Assembly: GCA_011773475.1 (NCBI GenBank)
Contig: WVXN01000032.1
Location: forward strand, 5,731-30,130
DNA length: 24,400 nucleotides
Direction: 5' to 3'
Source: Candidatus Aenigmatarchaeota archaeon
GTDB lineage: Archaea; Aenigmatarchaeota; Aenigmatarchaeia; Aenigmatarchaeales; Aenigmatarchaeaceae
The notes below the pieces were generated by a model that had not been told where the DNA came from, did not search any database, and saw only the letters and a program-made list of their open reading frames with translations. The translations under genes and the position numbers were made by a program. This document shows positions 8,201-15,290 of the stretch, piece by piece (position 1 is the stretch's first letter; each line of letters starts with the position of its first letter).

Positions 8201-8880
8201 TTAGTAGTGTCTCCGCCAAAAGTTGGACCACATATAACATAATGTGTACTATTAAAATATTGTGCTCTATCTTCTACAGTACAGTTGTCCCAACATTCAC
8301 TAATATTTACAAGAGTTCCATTCATTAGTAGCATTTTTGGTGGTAGGGGTTCACCCGGAGGTGGACAACCTGGAAGTGTTGACATATTCGTTAGAACAAC
8401 TGGTGTACTTAACGTATCATTAAATAATCCAGTACTTGTATTACCATCTGAAGCATTAAATGTAATATTTTTAGGTTCCATCATTATTGGACCACTAACA
8501 GCAGAAAAGTTAACAGTGTCATTCAACTCGAAAATTGCCCAAGTATCAGTACCAGATGTACCATTTTGTTTGAATACACCAATTCTAGTTGAACTACCTC
8601 CTACTTCTGAAAAATTAGCAGTAACATTCATATTTTCATTACAAACACTCGGAGAATAACAAGAATAATTAATTACTATAAAGATTTGATTATTGTCAGT
8701 AAAAAACATATCTCCTTTTGTTAAATTAACCCAAGCCGGACATGGATTACCACCACAACCATATCCTAATTCACCTGGTTCAACTATTGCTGTTGTGGGC
8801 ATAACGTAAAGAGCTAAAATTGTTATAAATGCTAAGAACAATATAGAAAATAGCCCTATTTTTATTATTCCTTTATTCAA
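5233..8880 (-). CDS. Large multidomain surface glycoprotein with PGF-pre-PGF domain and C-terminal membrane anchor
   Basis: A 1215-residue exported protein. A hydrophobic signal segment (8-27) leads into about 340 residues of N/T-rich beta sequence. An Ig-like domain follows (about 365-466), then a NosD-like parallel beta-helix (about 497-745) with many short NNT/NNI turns, and a second Ig-like module (about 768-853). A Cys-rich segment (861-912) precedes a GGSTGGSTGG linker, a PGF-pre-PGF domain (about 935-1085) and a thrombospondin-1-like CxxxWxCxxWSxC module (1100-1140). One TM helix (about 1153-1174) and a basic cytoplasmic tail end it. I count about 69 N-X-S/T sequons, so it is a likely AglB substrate. 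The start is TTG at 8880, supported by AGGTG five bases upstream; no ATG is available. No PGF-CTERM sorting tail is seen. Role in adhesion, envelope structure or glycan binding is open. Confidence 0.88.
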   Translation of the reverse strand: MNKGIIKIGLFSILFLAFITILALYVMPTTAIVEPGELGYGCGGNPCPAWVNLTKGDMFFTDNNQIFIVINYSCYSPSVCNENMNVTANFSEVGGSSTRIGVFKQNGTSGTDTWAIFELNDTVNFSAVSGPIMMEPKNITFNASDGNTSTGLFNDTLSTPVVLTNMSTLPGCPPPGEPLPPKMLLMNGTLVNISECWDNCTVEDRAQYFNSTHYVICGPTFGGDTTNFTAVADTGNFSNFNLVIEVPGVAKINYTTNVSMDDPQKSQALFEFAVKNIMAGPRIGINDTEWDGSDPNKPNLTLSAVLTLYNVSNRFGINGRPQIFRYNHGSTSGVPCPIGVCSDFVWDGENLTFAVTSFSDYGLTDSINVTLQTPSNLDYYNSLNVNFTYMPEWNSSITMDNCTLYGNFTGSWLPSGNNSTRALVNGTTNWINNTVGSDGAYIWNIYCYDITNQYDYYSSNRTVIVDTITDCGASTPCNCGDTLNASRTFSALDSLTDCSEDGLIINGTDIILDCAGYVINGTGGSGTTGVKINYSSNNTTVKNCIIHNFGTGIFGNASLDMNLTNNTIYGLSNYNGAGILISDASQTIGVSANITNNNITSETGSGVFCSVGTANVINNSISGYDYGIESGFSGSWGQIQGNNITTNYGLSGSVVFINSGSPNITENNVTGGYNGVYLYTAGSPKVWHNNIYGQSNYKIYSLNAINISYNNEGNYWGHNSCHVFVPGTDSNAENVNDAYAFNATNGWLAGSPVNCSPIWTNNSTNTTLAGIVTLYSLKWIDNNGLSGYIFSFDNCTGGSNLVNDTWVSMTGLTNWSNVTKTPNYTAGCNVAWKVYTNDSADNWNSTDTMNYTTKNASGFYCTQNSQCAGGYCVHNLCRAASTFCGDGYCDTGESCVADNSWCADGYACTNGCVVTGGTPGGSTGGSTGGTYATAYVRLAVGKINITMTSLTTSGKMIASIARYEDVAIRGMNITVVNNVGNIKIMISKLPALPSTVSYDIDGKAYHYINIERINITDPDINTVNIEFAVNKTWLTDNNIDASNITLYRWANNRWNDLSATKIAESATEAFYKADSPGLSVFIIGTTGGAPPEPEQEEEGCEESWSCAEWSECANEIQVRTCTDSNNCGTTVNKPAISQSCALGEAAVTGTTVTSILIPVIVIIAVIIICVLIFLQRTTITSFLQRLTKRSRKKSTKILSEIKEPFKLIAEEKKED

Positions 8881-8885
8881 ATCAA

Positions 8886-8890
8886 CACCT
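8886..8890 (-). promoter_or_regulatory. Shine-Dalgarno site fixing the TTG start of the surface protein
   Basis: The reverse strand reads AAAGGTGTTGAT then TTG. AGGTG ends five bases before the TTG at 8880, and no ATG lies in frame between the preceding TATA-like region (TTTATATGG, about 8927-8919) and this TTG. Confidence 0.6.
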
Positions 8891-8945
8891 TTATAAAGAA
8901 GATTATAATAAAACCGCCATATAAAGATTTGTATGAAAATAAAGG

Positions 8946-8954
8946 ATTTATTTG
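8946..8954 (+). promoter_or_regulatory. TATA-like box of the flippase gene
   Basis: ATTTATTTG is centred about 25 nt before the ATG at 8975, and no RBS is visible. A leaderless mRNA is the simplest reading. The region 8881-8974 also holds the surface-protein promoter on the other strand. Confidence 0.4.
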
Positions 8955-8974
8955 AATTCTACATATCTTATTAA

Positions 8975-10141
8975 ATGAAAAAACGTCTTATGTCAATGCT
9001 TAAAAGCGATCTAGCAAAAAGCGGTAGCATTATTCTTCTTGCTAATTTCAGCTCTAATTTAATACTTTTTTTTGCTAATCTTGTTATTGCAAATCAACTT
9101 GGGGTCATAAATTTTGGTATTTTCAAAATTATTATTTATCTGTTCTCATTTTTACCTTTGTTAATAGAACTAGGCATTAATGTCAGTTTAACAAAATATA
9201 TTTCTGAATTGGGAAGCAAAAATAGGAAAAAAATTAGCTATTTAGTCAACTGGTTCTTAAAGTTAAAGATATTCAGCTATTTGGTTTTTATATTAATACT
9301 CTTCTTATTAGGAGAACAAATCAGCATAGTTTTCTTAAAAGATGCTTCTCTTAGTTATTTGATAGCAGCTGGAATACTATTAAGTGGCTTAACCTTCTTT
9401 GTTGTATTTCAATTTGTTGTTCTTGGTTTTCAAAAATTCAAATTATATGCATTGTCCCAGTTTTTAAACATTTCGGGATCTGCTATTATTGGTGTTTTGT
9501 TAAGCCCTTTTGGAATTTTCTATATTATTTTAGGTTGGAGTCTTGGACCGCTAATTGGTAATTTGATTAATATGAGATTCTTTTTTAGCAAAGTAGTTCT
9601 AAAGAGAACTAAAAGTTTTGATGTTAAAAGTAAGTTTTTGAAATTTAGCATACCAGTATATTTGACTAATATAATTACTGGGTTATCTACTGCAATAGTA
9701 CCTCTGCTAAGTCTGTTCTTTTCTCAAAATAAAATTGGTTATTTTTCTTTTGCTTTCATATTTTATTCTGCAACTTTGTTGATTCCTCTATCATTGTCAA
9801 TGATAGTTTTTCCAAAAGTATCTGAACTTGATGGCCTAAAAAGATATAAAGATGCAAAGAATATTCTAATGAAAGCTTTCAAATTGTATGCCATTGTCAC
9901 TATTGTAGGAACAATAGTTGTTCTTTTGATTTCAGACTTGTTATTTGTAACTTTTTTCAGTACTTATATAAAAAGTCTATTCATGTTTAAAGTTCTAACT
10001 ATTATAGGACTTATTTTTGGTTTTAATACAATTTATGTCTATTATCTTCAAGGTTTAGGTAAAGTAAAAAGATTTGCTTTGTTTGTTTTAATTCAGAATA
10101 TTTTATTAATCGCAATAAGTTTTGTTTTGATGAGTTTATGA
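8975..10141 (+). CDS. Wzx/MATE-like polysaccharide flippase (short)
   Basis: A 388-residue polytopic membrane protein with about 11 predicted helices (for example 17-39, 48-68, 90-113, 125-150, 158-176, 225-250, 255-280, 303-325, 336-357, 366-386). The start KSDLAKSGSIILLANFSSNLILF and the QLGxxxFGxFKI turn at 41-51 are typical of the polysaccharide-biosynthesis branch of the MOP exporter superfamily, which flips lipid-linked oligosaccharides across the membrane. The immediate neighbours aglB and a DPM-like GT fit a role in moving the N-glycan precursor. It is shorter than usual family members (commonly above 400 residues) and stops right after a hydrophobic helix, so the last one or more helices may be missing. 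No downstream continuation in any frame was seen. Its substrate is inferred from context only. Confidence 0.82.
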   Translation: MKKRLMSMLKSDLAKSGSIILLANFSSNLILFFANLVIANQLGVINFGIFKIIIYLFSFLPLLIELGINVSLTKYISELGSKNRKKISYLVNWFLKLKIFSYLVFILILFLLGEQISIVFLKDASLSYLIAAGILLSGLTFFVVFQFVVLGFQKFKLYALSQFLNISGSAIIGVLLSPFGIFYIILGWSLGPLIGNLINMRFFFSKVVLKRTKSFDVKSKFLKFSIPVYLTNIITGLSTAIVPLLSLFFSQNKIGYFSFAFIFYSATLLIPLSLSMIVFPKVSELDGLKRYKDAKNILMKAFKLYAIVTIVGTIVVLLISDLLFVTFFSTYIKSLFMFKVLTIIGLIFGFNTIYVYYLQGLGKVKRFALFVLIQNILLIAISFVLMSL

Positions 10142-10144
10142 AAC

Positions 10145-10159
10145 TTTTTATATTTATAT
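10145..10159 (+). promoter_or_regulatory. Promoter-like TATA region before aglB
   Basis: TTTTTATATTTATAT lies just after the flippase stop and about 35 nt before the aglB ATG at 10188. GTGAT at 10180-10184 can serve as a weak RBS three bases upstream. aglB may therefore have its own promoter in addition to read-through from the flippase gene. Confidence 0.4.
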
Positions 10160-10187
10160 TTCTAAATTTTGATAGTCAAGTGATTCG

Positions 10188-12251
10188 ATGAGAACGATGC
10201 TAAAAAAGTACTGGTGGATATTTGCATTAGTATTTGTGTTTTTATTTTGTTATCATATAAGAGCTGTAAACATAGTTCCTGATAGGTTGTTATCATTCGA
10301 CCCGATATATCAGTATAGATTCACTAAATATTTTGCTGATTGGGGACATTTGCCTGCTTGGGACGAATTAACATATTACAGTGGTAGGAAACTTATTCCT
10401 GGTACTGTACCGCCCATGATATTTTATTTGACAACTGTGCTTTTTTGGATTTTCAATATGTTTGGTTTTAGTTTATTAACAACTGCAGCATATGCCTCAG
10501 CTATTTATGGAGCACTAATAGTATTTCCTGCATTTTTATTAGGCAAAGAGTTATCTAATGAATATGGTGGACTTTTAGCAGCAACACTGGTTGGCACTGC
10601 GCCACAGATATTAATAAGAACTTTTGGAAGCAGTTTTGATACTGATCAACTAGTATTATTTTTCTTATTACTAACAATTTATCTTGGTTATGTTGCTTTA
10701 AAGAAGAAAACAATAGGAAGTTTTTCAATGGCTTTAGCAGGATTTACATTATTTATGTTCACATGGTTATTCTTTTTCTATCCGATGCTAATACTTGGAG
10801 GTTTTGTTCTAGTATACTTCTTCTTGTCTATTTTAATAGGTAAACTAAGGAAGAAAGAAGGTTTTTCATTAAAGAACAGTGCTTTCAAATTGATAGATCA
10901 CTTGAAGTTTTTTATAATTATTGTTATTTGTTTGTTCCTAATTGGTTGGATTAATGAAATTGACATTATAACAAATTTATTAAAATTAACAGGATTTGCC
11001 CAAGCAGCTGAAAAACAAATAGTAAATATATCAATTGCAGAGTTACAACCTTTTGATATATTTAATTTACAAGGTTGGATATTAGCAACAGGAAGATTTG
11101 TAATAGGAGATGTGATAACTATTTTAATTCTTATGTTTTTCATCTCTTTAATAGCATTTGGTTTTCTGTACTTTATTAGAATGAACAAAGATTTGAGAAG
11201 TTTTTCATTTTTACTAACAGTATTTTTCGTTGGTATATATACGACATTTAGAGGTATAAGATTTACAGAATTTACAGCAGCATTATTTTTGATTCTGGTT
11301 TGCACTGGGTTTGGTTGTTTTGTTAAATATTCTAAGAGTAACAAGATTTTAAAGAGCTTTGCAATAGGTTTAGGCATCTTTATTGCTGTCTGCGCTATGG
11401 GTATAGGATTAGAAATGGGTAATGGTCTTGGTCCTGATCAAAATCCTAACTGGGACGATGCATGGAATTTTTTAAAGACTAAAACACCTGAACTCTCAAT
11501 AGTTGGAACTTGGTGGGATCCTGGTCATATGATTTCTGGATTAGCAGAAAGGAGAAATTATGCAGACGGTGCTCACTGCTCAGAATTACATTGTTTTTAT
11601 CCAATTAATACTAGAATAACAAACCTAGGAAAAATAATGGCGACAACTAATGAAAATGAATCATTAGAATTAATAAGAAAATATCAAGGAACATCACCAA
11701 AGGTTTATTGGATAGCTTCTGATGATCTAATTGCAAAATTCCAGTGGTTACAATATTTTGGAACTGGTTGTGATGCTAGATATGAACAAAAATGTCCACT
11801 TTATATGCAATTACGTGAAAGCTCTAGATCTTTTGATGATGTTGGGAACATAGTCGTTAGAAATTATGATATGGGTCAACAAACAAAAGTAATGATTTTT
11901 ACTGGCCAAATACCAATACCTATATTTGTTCAGGGAATAAACGCTGCTTTATTTGATGAAATAATAGTTTATAATGGTACTCAACCTATACCAATCAAAT
12001 TTACTGATATTGAAGTGAATTCTCTTATAGAGTCAATGAAACCTTTGGAAAGACAATTAAACATCAGATTTACAAATGAAACAATACCGATGACTGTATG
12101 GATTCCACCACACTTTGCTTATATTGTAATAATACCACCGAATCTTAGAAATGTCGTATTCACTAAGATGTTCATGTTAGAAGGCCAAGGCTTGGAACAT
12201 TTCCAACAAGTATTCAGAAACGAGCAAGTGAAGATTTATGAAGTTATATAA
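10188..12251 (+). CDS. aglB: Oligosaccharyltransferase AglB (STT3 family, GT66)
   Basis: The 687-residue catalytic subunit would transfer a lipid-linked glycan to Asn in N-X-S/T sequons on the outer face of the membrane. About 13 hydrophobic helices span residues 10-405, followed by a soluble domain (410-687). Key motifs: D38 in SFDPIYQYR (first acidic motif), DTD at 151-153 after the TFGSSF loop, SIAE at 282-285 (the TIXE/SVSE-type loop), R355 and R358 in FRGIRFTEF, and WWDPG at 442-446, where most family members have WWDYG. SDDLIAKFQW (511-520) resembles the DK-motif region of eukaryotic STT3. The flippase lies upstream and a DPM-like GT overlaps its 3' end by 14 nt. The divergent surface protein carries about 69 sequons. 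Confidence 0.95.
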   Translation: MRTMLKKYWWIFALVFVFLFCYHIRAVNIVPDRLLSFDPIYQYRFTKYFADWGHLPAWDELTYYSGRKLIPGTVPPMIFYLTTVLFWIFNMFGFSLLTTAAYASAIYGALIVFPAFLLGKELSNEYGGLLAATLVGTAPQILIRTFGSSFDTDQLVLFFLLLTIYLGYVALKKKTIGSFSMALAGFTLFMFTWLFFFYPMLILGGFVLVYFFLSILIGKLRKKEGFSLKNSAFKLIDHLKFFIIIVICLFLIGWINEIDIITNLLKLTGFAQAAEKQIVNISIAELQPFDIFNLQGWILATGRFVIGDVITILILMFFISLIAFGFLYFIRMNKDLRSFSFLLTVFFVGIYTTFRGIRFTEFTAALFLILVCTGFGCFVKYSKSNKILKSFAIGLGIFIAVCAMGIGLEMGNGLGPDQNPNWDDAWNFLKTKTPELSIVGTWWDPGHMISGLAERRNYADGAHCSELHCFYPINTRITNLGKIMATTNENESLELIRKYQGTSPKVYWIASDDLIAKFQWLQYFGTGCDARYEQKCPLYMQLRESSRSFDDVGNIVVRNYDMGQQTKVMIFTGQIPIPIFVQGINAALFDEIIVYNGTQPIPIKFTDIEVNSLIESMKPLERQLNIRFTNETIPMTVWIPPHFAYIVIIPPNLRNVVFTKMFMLEGQGLEHFQQVFRNEQVKIYEVI

Positions 12252-12897
12252 AGTTATTGCAATTATACCTGCTTACAATGAAGAAAAAAATATAGGAAAA
12301 ACTGTTAAAGCGGCTAAAAAATATGTTGATAAAGTTATAGTGGTAGATGATGGTTCTTTTGATAACACCTCAAAAATCGCAAGAAAGAGTGGAGCAGAAG
12401 TTATAAGATATGAAGAAAACAAAGGTGTTGGTTTTGCCTCTAGAACTGGTTTAAAAAAAGCTATTTCATTAAAACCTTATATCATTGTTTTTTTAGATGC
12501 CGATGGTCAATTAAATCCAAAGTATATACCTGAATTTGTAAAAGAAATAAAAAAAGGTTCAGATTATGTTTATGGAAAAAGAAACCTTCGAAATTATCCA
12601 ATAAACAGAAAAATTGGAAACTGGAGTTTAACTATTTTAGCAAATTTGTTTTGTCCTACAAAAATAAGAGATGTGGAATGTGGATTCAGAGCTTTTACAT
12701 ATAAAACAGCTAAAAAAATGGATTTAAGAGCAATGGAATATGAAAGAGAAGTTGATTTTATTTATGAGATATGGAGAAATAAAATAAAGGTTTCTTATGT
12801 AGAAATAAATGTTACAAAATTTTATCCCAAAGCTGCTATATCAAGAGGTTTAAAAAATTTTTGGTTCTTAATAAAAAGAAGATTTAATTTAATTTAA
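12238..12897 (+). CDS. GT2 glycosyltransferase, dolichol-phosphate mannose synthase-like
   Basis: A 219-residue GT-A protein with IPAYNEEKNIG (10-20), the nucleotide-binding VVDDGSFDNT (35-44), GVGFASRTGLKKA and the metal-binding DADG (87-90), then an ECGFRAF segment near 147-153. This is the DPM1/DPMS pattern: a sugar is moved from a nucleotide donor to a polyprenyl phosphate at the cytoplasmic face. It has no C-terminal membrane helices, like the short DPM1 class. It starts inside the last codons of aglB (14-nt overlap), so its translation is probably coupled to the oligosaccharyltransferase. Its product could feed GT-C enzymes or the N-glycan itself. The sugar is unknown. Its 3' end overlaps the convergent GT-C gene by 14 nt. 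Confidence 0.88.
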   Translation: MKLYKVIAIIPAYNEEKNIGKTVKAAKKYVDKVIVVDDGSFDNTSKIARKSGAEVIRYEENKGVGFASRTGLKKAISLKPYIIVFLDADGQLNPKYIPEFVKEIKKGSDYVYGKRNLRNYPINRKIGNWSLTILANLFCPTKIRDVECGFRAFTYKTAKKMDLRAMEYEREVDFIYEIWRNKIKVSYVEINVTKFYPKAAISRGLKNFWFLIKRRFNLI

Positions 12898-14392
12898 GTG
12901 CAACATTATCTGAATTTTGATAAGCAATATCAAAATGATCTTTATCGTTTAGAACCTTATCTACAAAATTATTTGTAAACACACCTAAAATGTTGCTGCC
13001 TGGAACTACTATATCTTGGGATACTAATGATCTCCATATCAAAATATAAGAAACATCATATTTTTTCAAAGTTTCATAAATATATGTTGAATTTGTACTT
13101 TTCATTATTTCTGGGAATTCGTTTATGTTCCAAACATTGTCTCTTTCTGCAAAATATTTGACGCTGCCGCTATAAGTTGTAAAAATTATTGAATCTTCTG
13201 GTGTATTTTCATTTATCCATGTAAGTGCTTCTATATAACTTTGAGGGTATCTTGATGTATTAGAAGTGTTAACAGCAGTTATGATTCCCGAATAGAGAGA
13301 AAAAACAATAGCCACTAGTGCTATTAGAATTAAATACTTATTCTCTTCTTTAAGTTTATACAAGAAATATCCTCCGATTAATGCTGTTTGTGGAAAAACT
13401 ATTGAAAAATATCTTGGATCGCTACCTCTTGCAGAAGATTGATAAATGAAGAGAATTAGAAAAATAAAAAACGTTACAAAGCTAATTAAAGTTAGTCTAA
13501 GGTTTTTATCGTCTAGATTTGATAGTCCTGTAAGGACATAACTAAAACTAAAAATAATCAATAAGAACAGAGGGATCCCAAATAAAGAGATATAATCTTG
13601 AAAATAGACTTTTTGGGATATTGCTTGCGATATTTCAGTTAACCAAGATGGAGATTCGTATATTGTTGGTCTCACAAAAAACCAATCCAAAACATCAATG
13701 AATGGGTAATTATAAACAGCGATATTTCTAATTATTAAAAATGAAGAAAAGGCTATTCCTATAATGATTGCTATTAATGAGAATTTGAAATACTTCTTAT
13801 CTCTTTTAAACAAAAAGAAAATTATTGTATAAATCAACGCGGCAATTATTAGAATTAAACCAGAAGCTTTAACAAAGAATGATAAACCCATTAATAGACC
13901 TGATAAAATTGATTTCTTGTAGCTATCCATATCTAAAAAAGTATAAAGTATCATTGCTGAAAAAAATGCTATTGGAATTTCTACATAGGATATTAAACTA
14001 AAATGTGAAAAGAACGGTAATGAAAACAATAAAAATGCGGCAATTAAACCGAACCAAATGTTTATTCTTGATCCTATCAGAAAAACTACTAATAAAGTTA
14101 ATATCCCAAAAATAGCGATTATGGCTTTAGCTAAACCTAGTGATGAACCGAATAAAATGAATGAAAAGGCATAAAGAGACGGTATAAAAAATGGTGTTGT
14201 TTCTGGTTTTAAAAGAGGTCCCGATTTATGTAATGGTAATTCTCCTTCTGATATCTGTTTTCCCAATCTTAGATATGTTGCCTCGTCTTCACCCAACATA
14301 TCAGTTCCAAAAGCTAAATAAATGTAAAATATTGCTAGAACTATTAATATGAGGAAAAATATGATATTTAGTCTATTTTCAATTTTAGTCAT
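12884..14392 (-). CDS. GT39/ArnT-like GT-C membrane glycosyltransferase
   Basis: A polytopic protein of 502 residues (if started at the ATG at 14392) with about 11-12 hydrophobic helices and a C-terminal soluble domain of roughly 110 residues. The first extracytoplasmic loop has the GT-C acidic signature GEDEATYLRLG (34-44, D36/E37), as in the PMT/ArnT/GT39 group that uses polyprenyl-phosphate sugars. A HKSGPLLKPETTPFF loop follows. It is thus a probable user of lipid-phosphate sugars made by the neighbouring DPM/ALG5-like enzymes. An alternative GTG start at 14434 adds 14 residues. I prefer the ATG because the GTG lacks a well-placed RBS, but a TATA-like box near 14462 leaves it possible. 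The acceptor is unknown. It converges with the DPM-like gene. Confidence 0.75.
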   Translation of the reverse strand: MTKIENRLNIIFFLILIVLAIFYIYLAFGTDMLGEDEATYLRLGKQISEGELPLHKSGPLLKPETTPFFIPSLYAFSFILFGSSLGLAKAIIAIFGILTLLVVFLIGSRINIWFGLIAAFLLFSLPFFSHFSLISYVEIPIAFFSAMILYTFLDMDSYKKSILSGLLMGLSFFVKASGLILIIAALIYTIIFFLFKRDKKYFKFSLIAIIIGIAFSSFLIIRNIAVYNYPFIDVLDWFFVRPTIYESPSWLTEISQAISQKVYFQDYISLFGIPLFLLIIFSFSYVLTGLSNLDDKNLRLTLISFVTFFIFLILFIYQSSARGSDPRYFSIVFPQTALIGGYFLYKLKEENKYLILIALVAIVFSLYSGIITAVNTSNTSRYPQSYIEALTWINENTPEDSIIFTTYSGSVKYFAERDNVWNINEFPEIMKSTNSTYIYETLKKYDVSYILIWRSLVSQDIVVPGSNILGVFTNNFVDKVLNDKDHFDIAYQNSDNVALKLN

Positions 14393-14408
14393 TGAAATCT
14401 CTTTTAGT

Positions 14409-14416
14409 AATATATA
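14409..14416 (-). promoter_or_regulatory. Possible TATA box for the GT39-like gene
   Basis: The reverse strand reads TATATATT about 20 nt before the ATG at 14392. The spacing is slightly short for a leaderless start, and a second TATA-like stretch (TTATTATATAC, about 14467-14457) lies further upstream. The 82 bases between 14393 and 14474 are the largest break in this part of the operon. Confidence 0.3.
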
Positions 14417-14474
14417 GTTTAGGTTTAATAACACCTACCATTGTATTTTTAGGATGTATATAATAAAAACATTA

Positions 14475-15290
14475 CTAAAGCTCCAAATAATCTTTTATAG
14501 TTAAAAATTCTGCCTTACTTTTATAATAATTTATAAAAACTTTTAGTCTTTTCAATAAATCTTTTCCAGTGTTTTTTATATAAAATTTAGGTGGCAATTT
14601 AGTTAAATTATATGTTTTTATATCTACAAACTCCCAAGGATGAAAGTAAATATTCACAAAATCTAAATCTATCAAGCACGAATTAGTACAAATTTTAGAA
14701 TATAACAACGGCATATTTCTAAACCATAGCCAAGAGAACGGTGCTCTTAGGATTGGCGCTACGGAAATAGGAACTATAAAAATATTATCTTGTTTAAAGA
14801 TTTTTCTTTTACTAAAGAAATTATTATAATAACCTGGAATATATGTAGGATGTAAAGAGCTATCATATAGGAAGCCACATTCTCTTAAAACATTATAACT
14901 TGGATGTTTCATCTGTGGTGCTCTAAATCCTATTATATTTTTTCTAGTTATTTTTTCAAGAGTTTTTTTACTTTTTTTTAGAAATTTTTTTGCTTCTATA
15001 GTTTTCATAATAGAGTATTTATGAAAGTGGAATTCTCCATGAGAAGCTATCTCATGTCCTACATTAACTATTTCCCTTATAATTTTAGGATATTTGTTTG
15101 CAAATTCAGAGACAACAAAAAAAGTAGATTTTATTTTTAAATCTTCAAAAAGATCTATAAGATTTTTTAATCCATCGTAACTAGCATCATAGTGCATATT
15201 ATTTTTCGAAGTGCATACAAAAGGTTCAACATCAATTGTTATCATCATATGTTTCAAAAAATCACTTTTTATAAGTCTGGTAAATTTCAT
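14475..15290 (-). CDS. NodB-type polysaccharide deacetylase
   Basis: A 271-residue member of carbohydrate esterase family 4. It would remove acetyl groups from N- or O-acetylated sugars of a glycan with a bound metal. Motifs in order: TIDVE (18-22), with D20 as the catalytic base, IASHGEFHFH (81-90), whose H84 and H88 are metal-ligand candidates, FRAPQ (122-126), YDSSLHP (142-148) and the late YFHPWEF (215-221) with H217. The DVE form of motif 1 and the HPWE ending resemble the branch found in exopolysaccharide clusters. No signal peptide is seen, so it may act in the cytoplasm. The ATG at 15290 overlaps the upstream GT gene by 29 nt; ATG at 15248 (MMITIDVE) would remove the overlap and is a credible alternative. 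Confidence 0.87.
   Translation of the reverse strand: MKFTRLIKSDFLKHMMITIDVEPFVCTSKNNMHYDASYDGLKNLIDLFEDLKIKSTFFVVSEFANKYPKIIREIVNVGHEIASHGEFHFHKYSIMKTIEAKKFLKKSKKTLEKITRKNIIGFRAPQMKHPSYNVLRECGFLYDSSLHPTYIPGYYNNFFSKRKIFKQDNIFIVPISVAPILRAPFSWLWFRNMPLLYSKICTNSCLIDLDFVNIYFHPWEFVDIKTYNLTKLPPKFYIKNTGKDLLKRLKVFINYYKSKAEFLTIKDYLEL

Noticed and set aside
8285..8659. 124-codon plus-strand open frame opposite the surface protein
   Set aside because: Shadow produced by Thr/Asn-rich codons of the real gene; no independent support.
10898..11377. 159-codon minus-strand open frame opposite aglB
   Set aside because: Lies fully inside the strongly supported aglB, with composition expected from an antisense shadow and no RBS or family resemblance.
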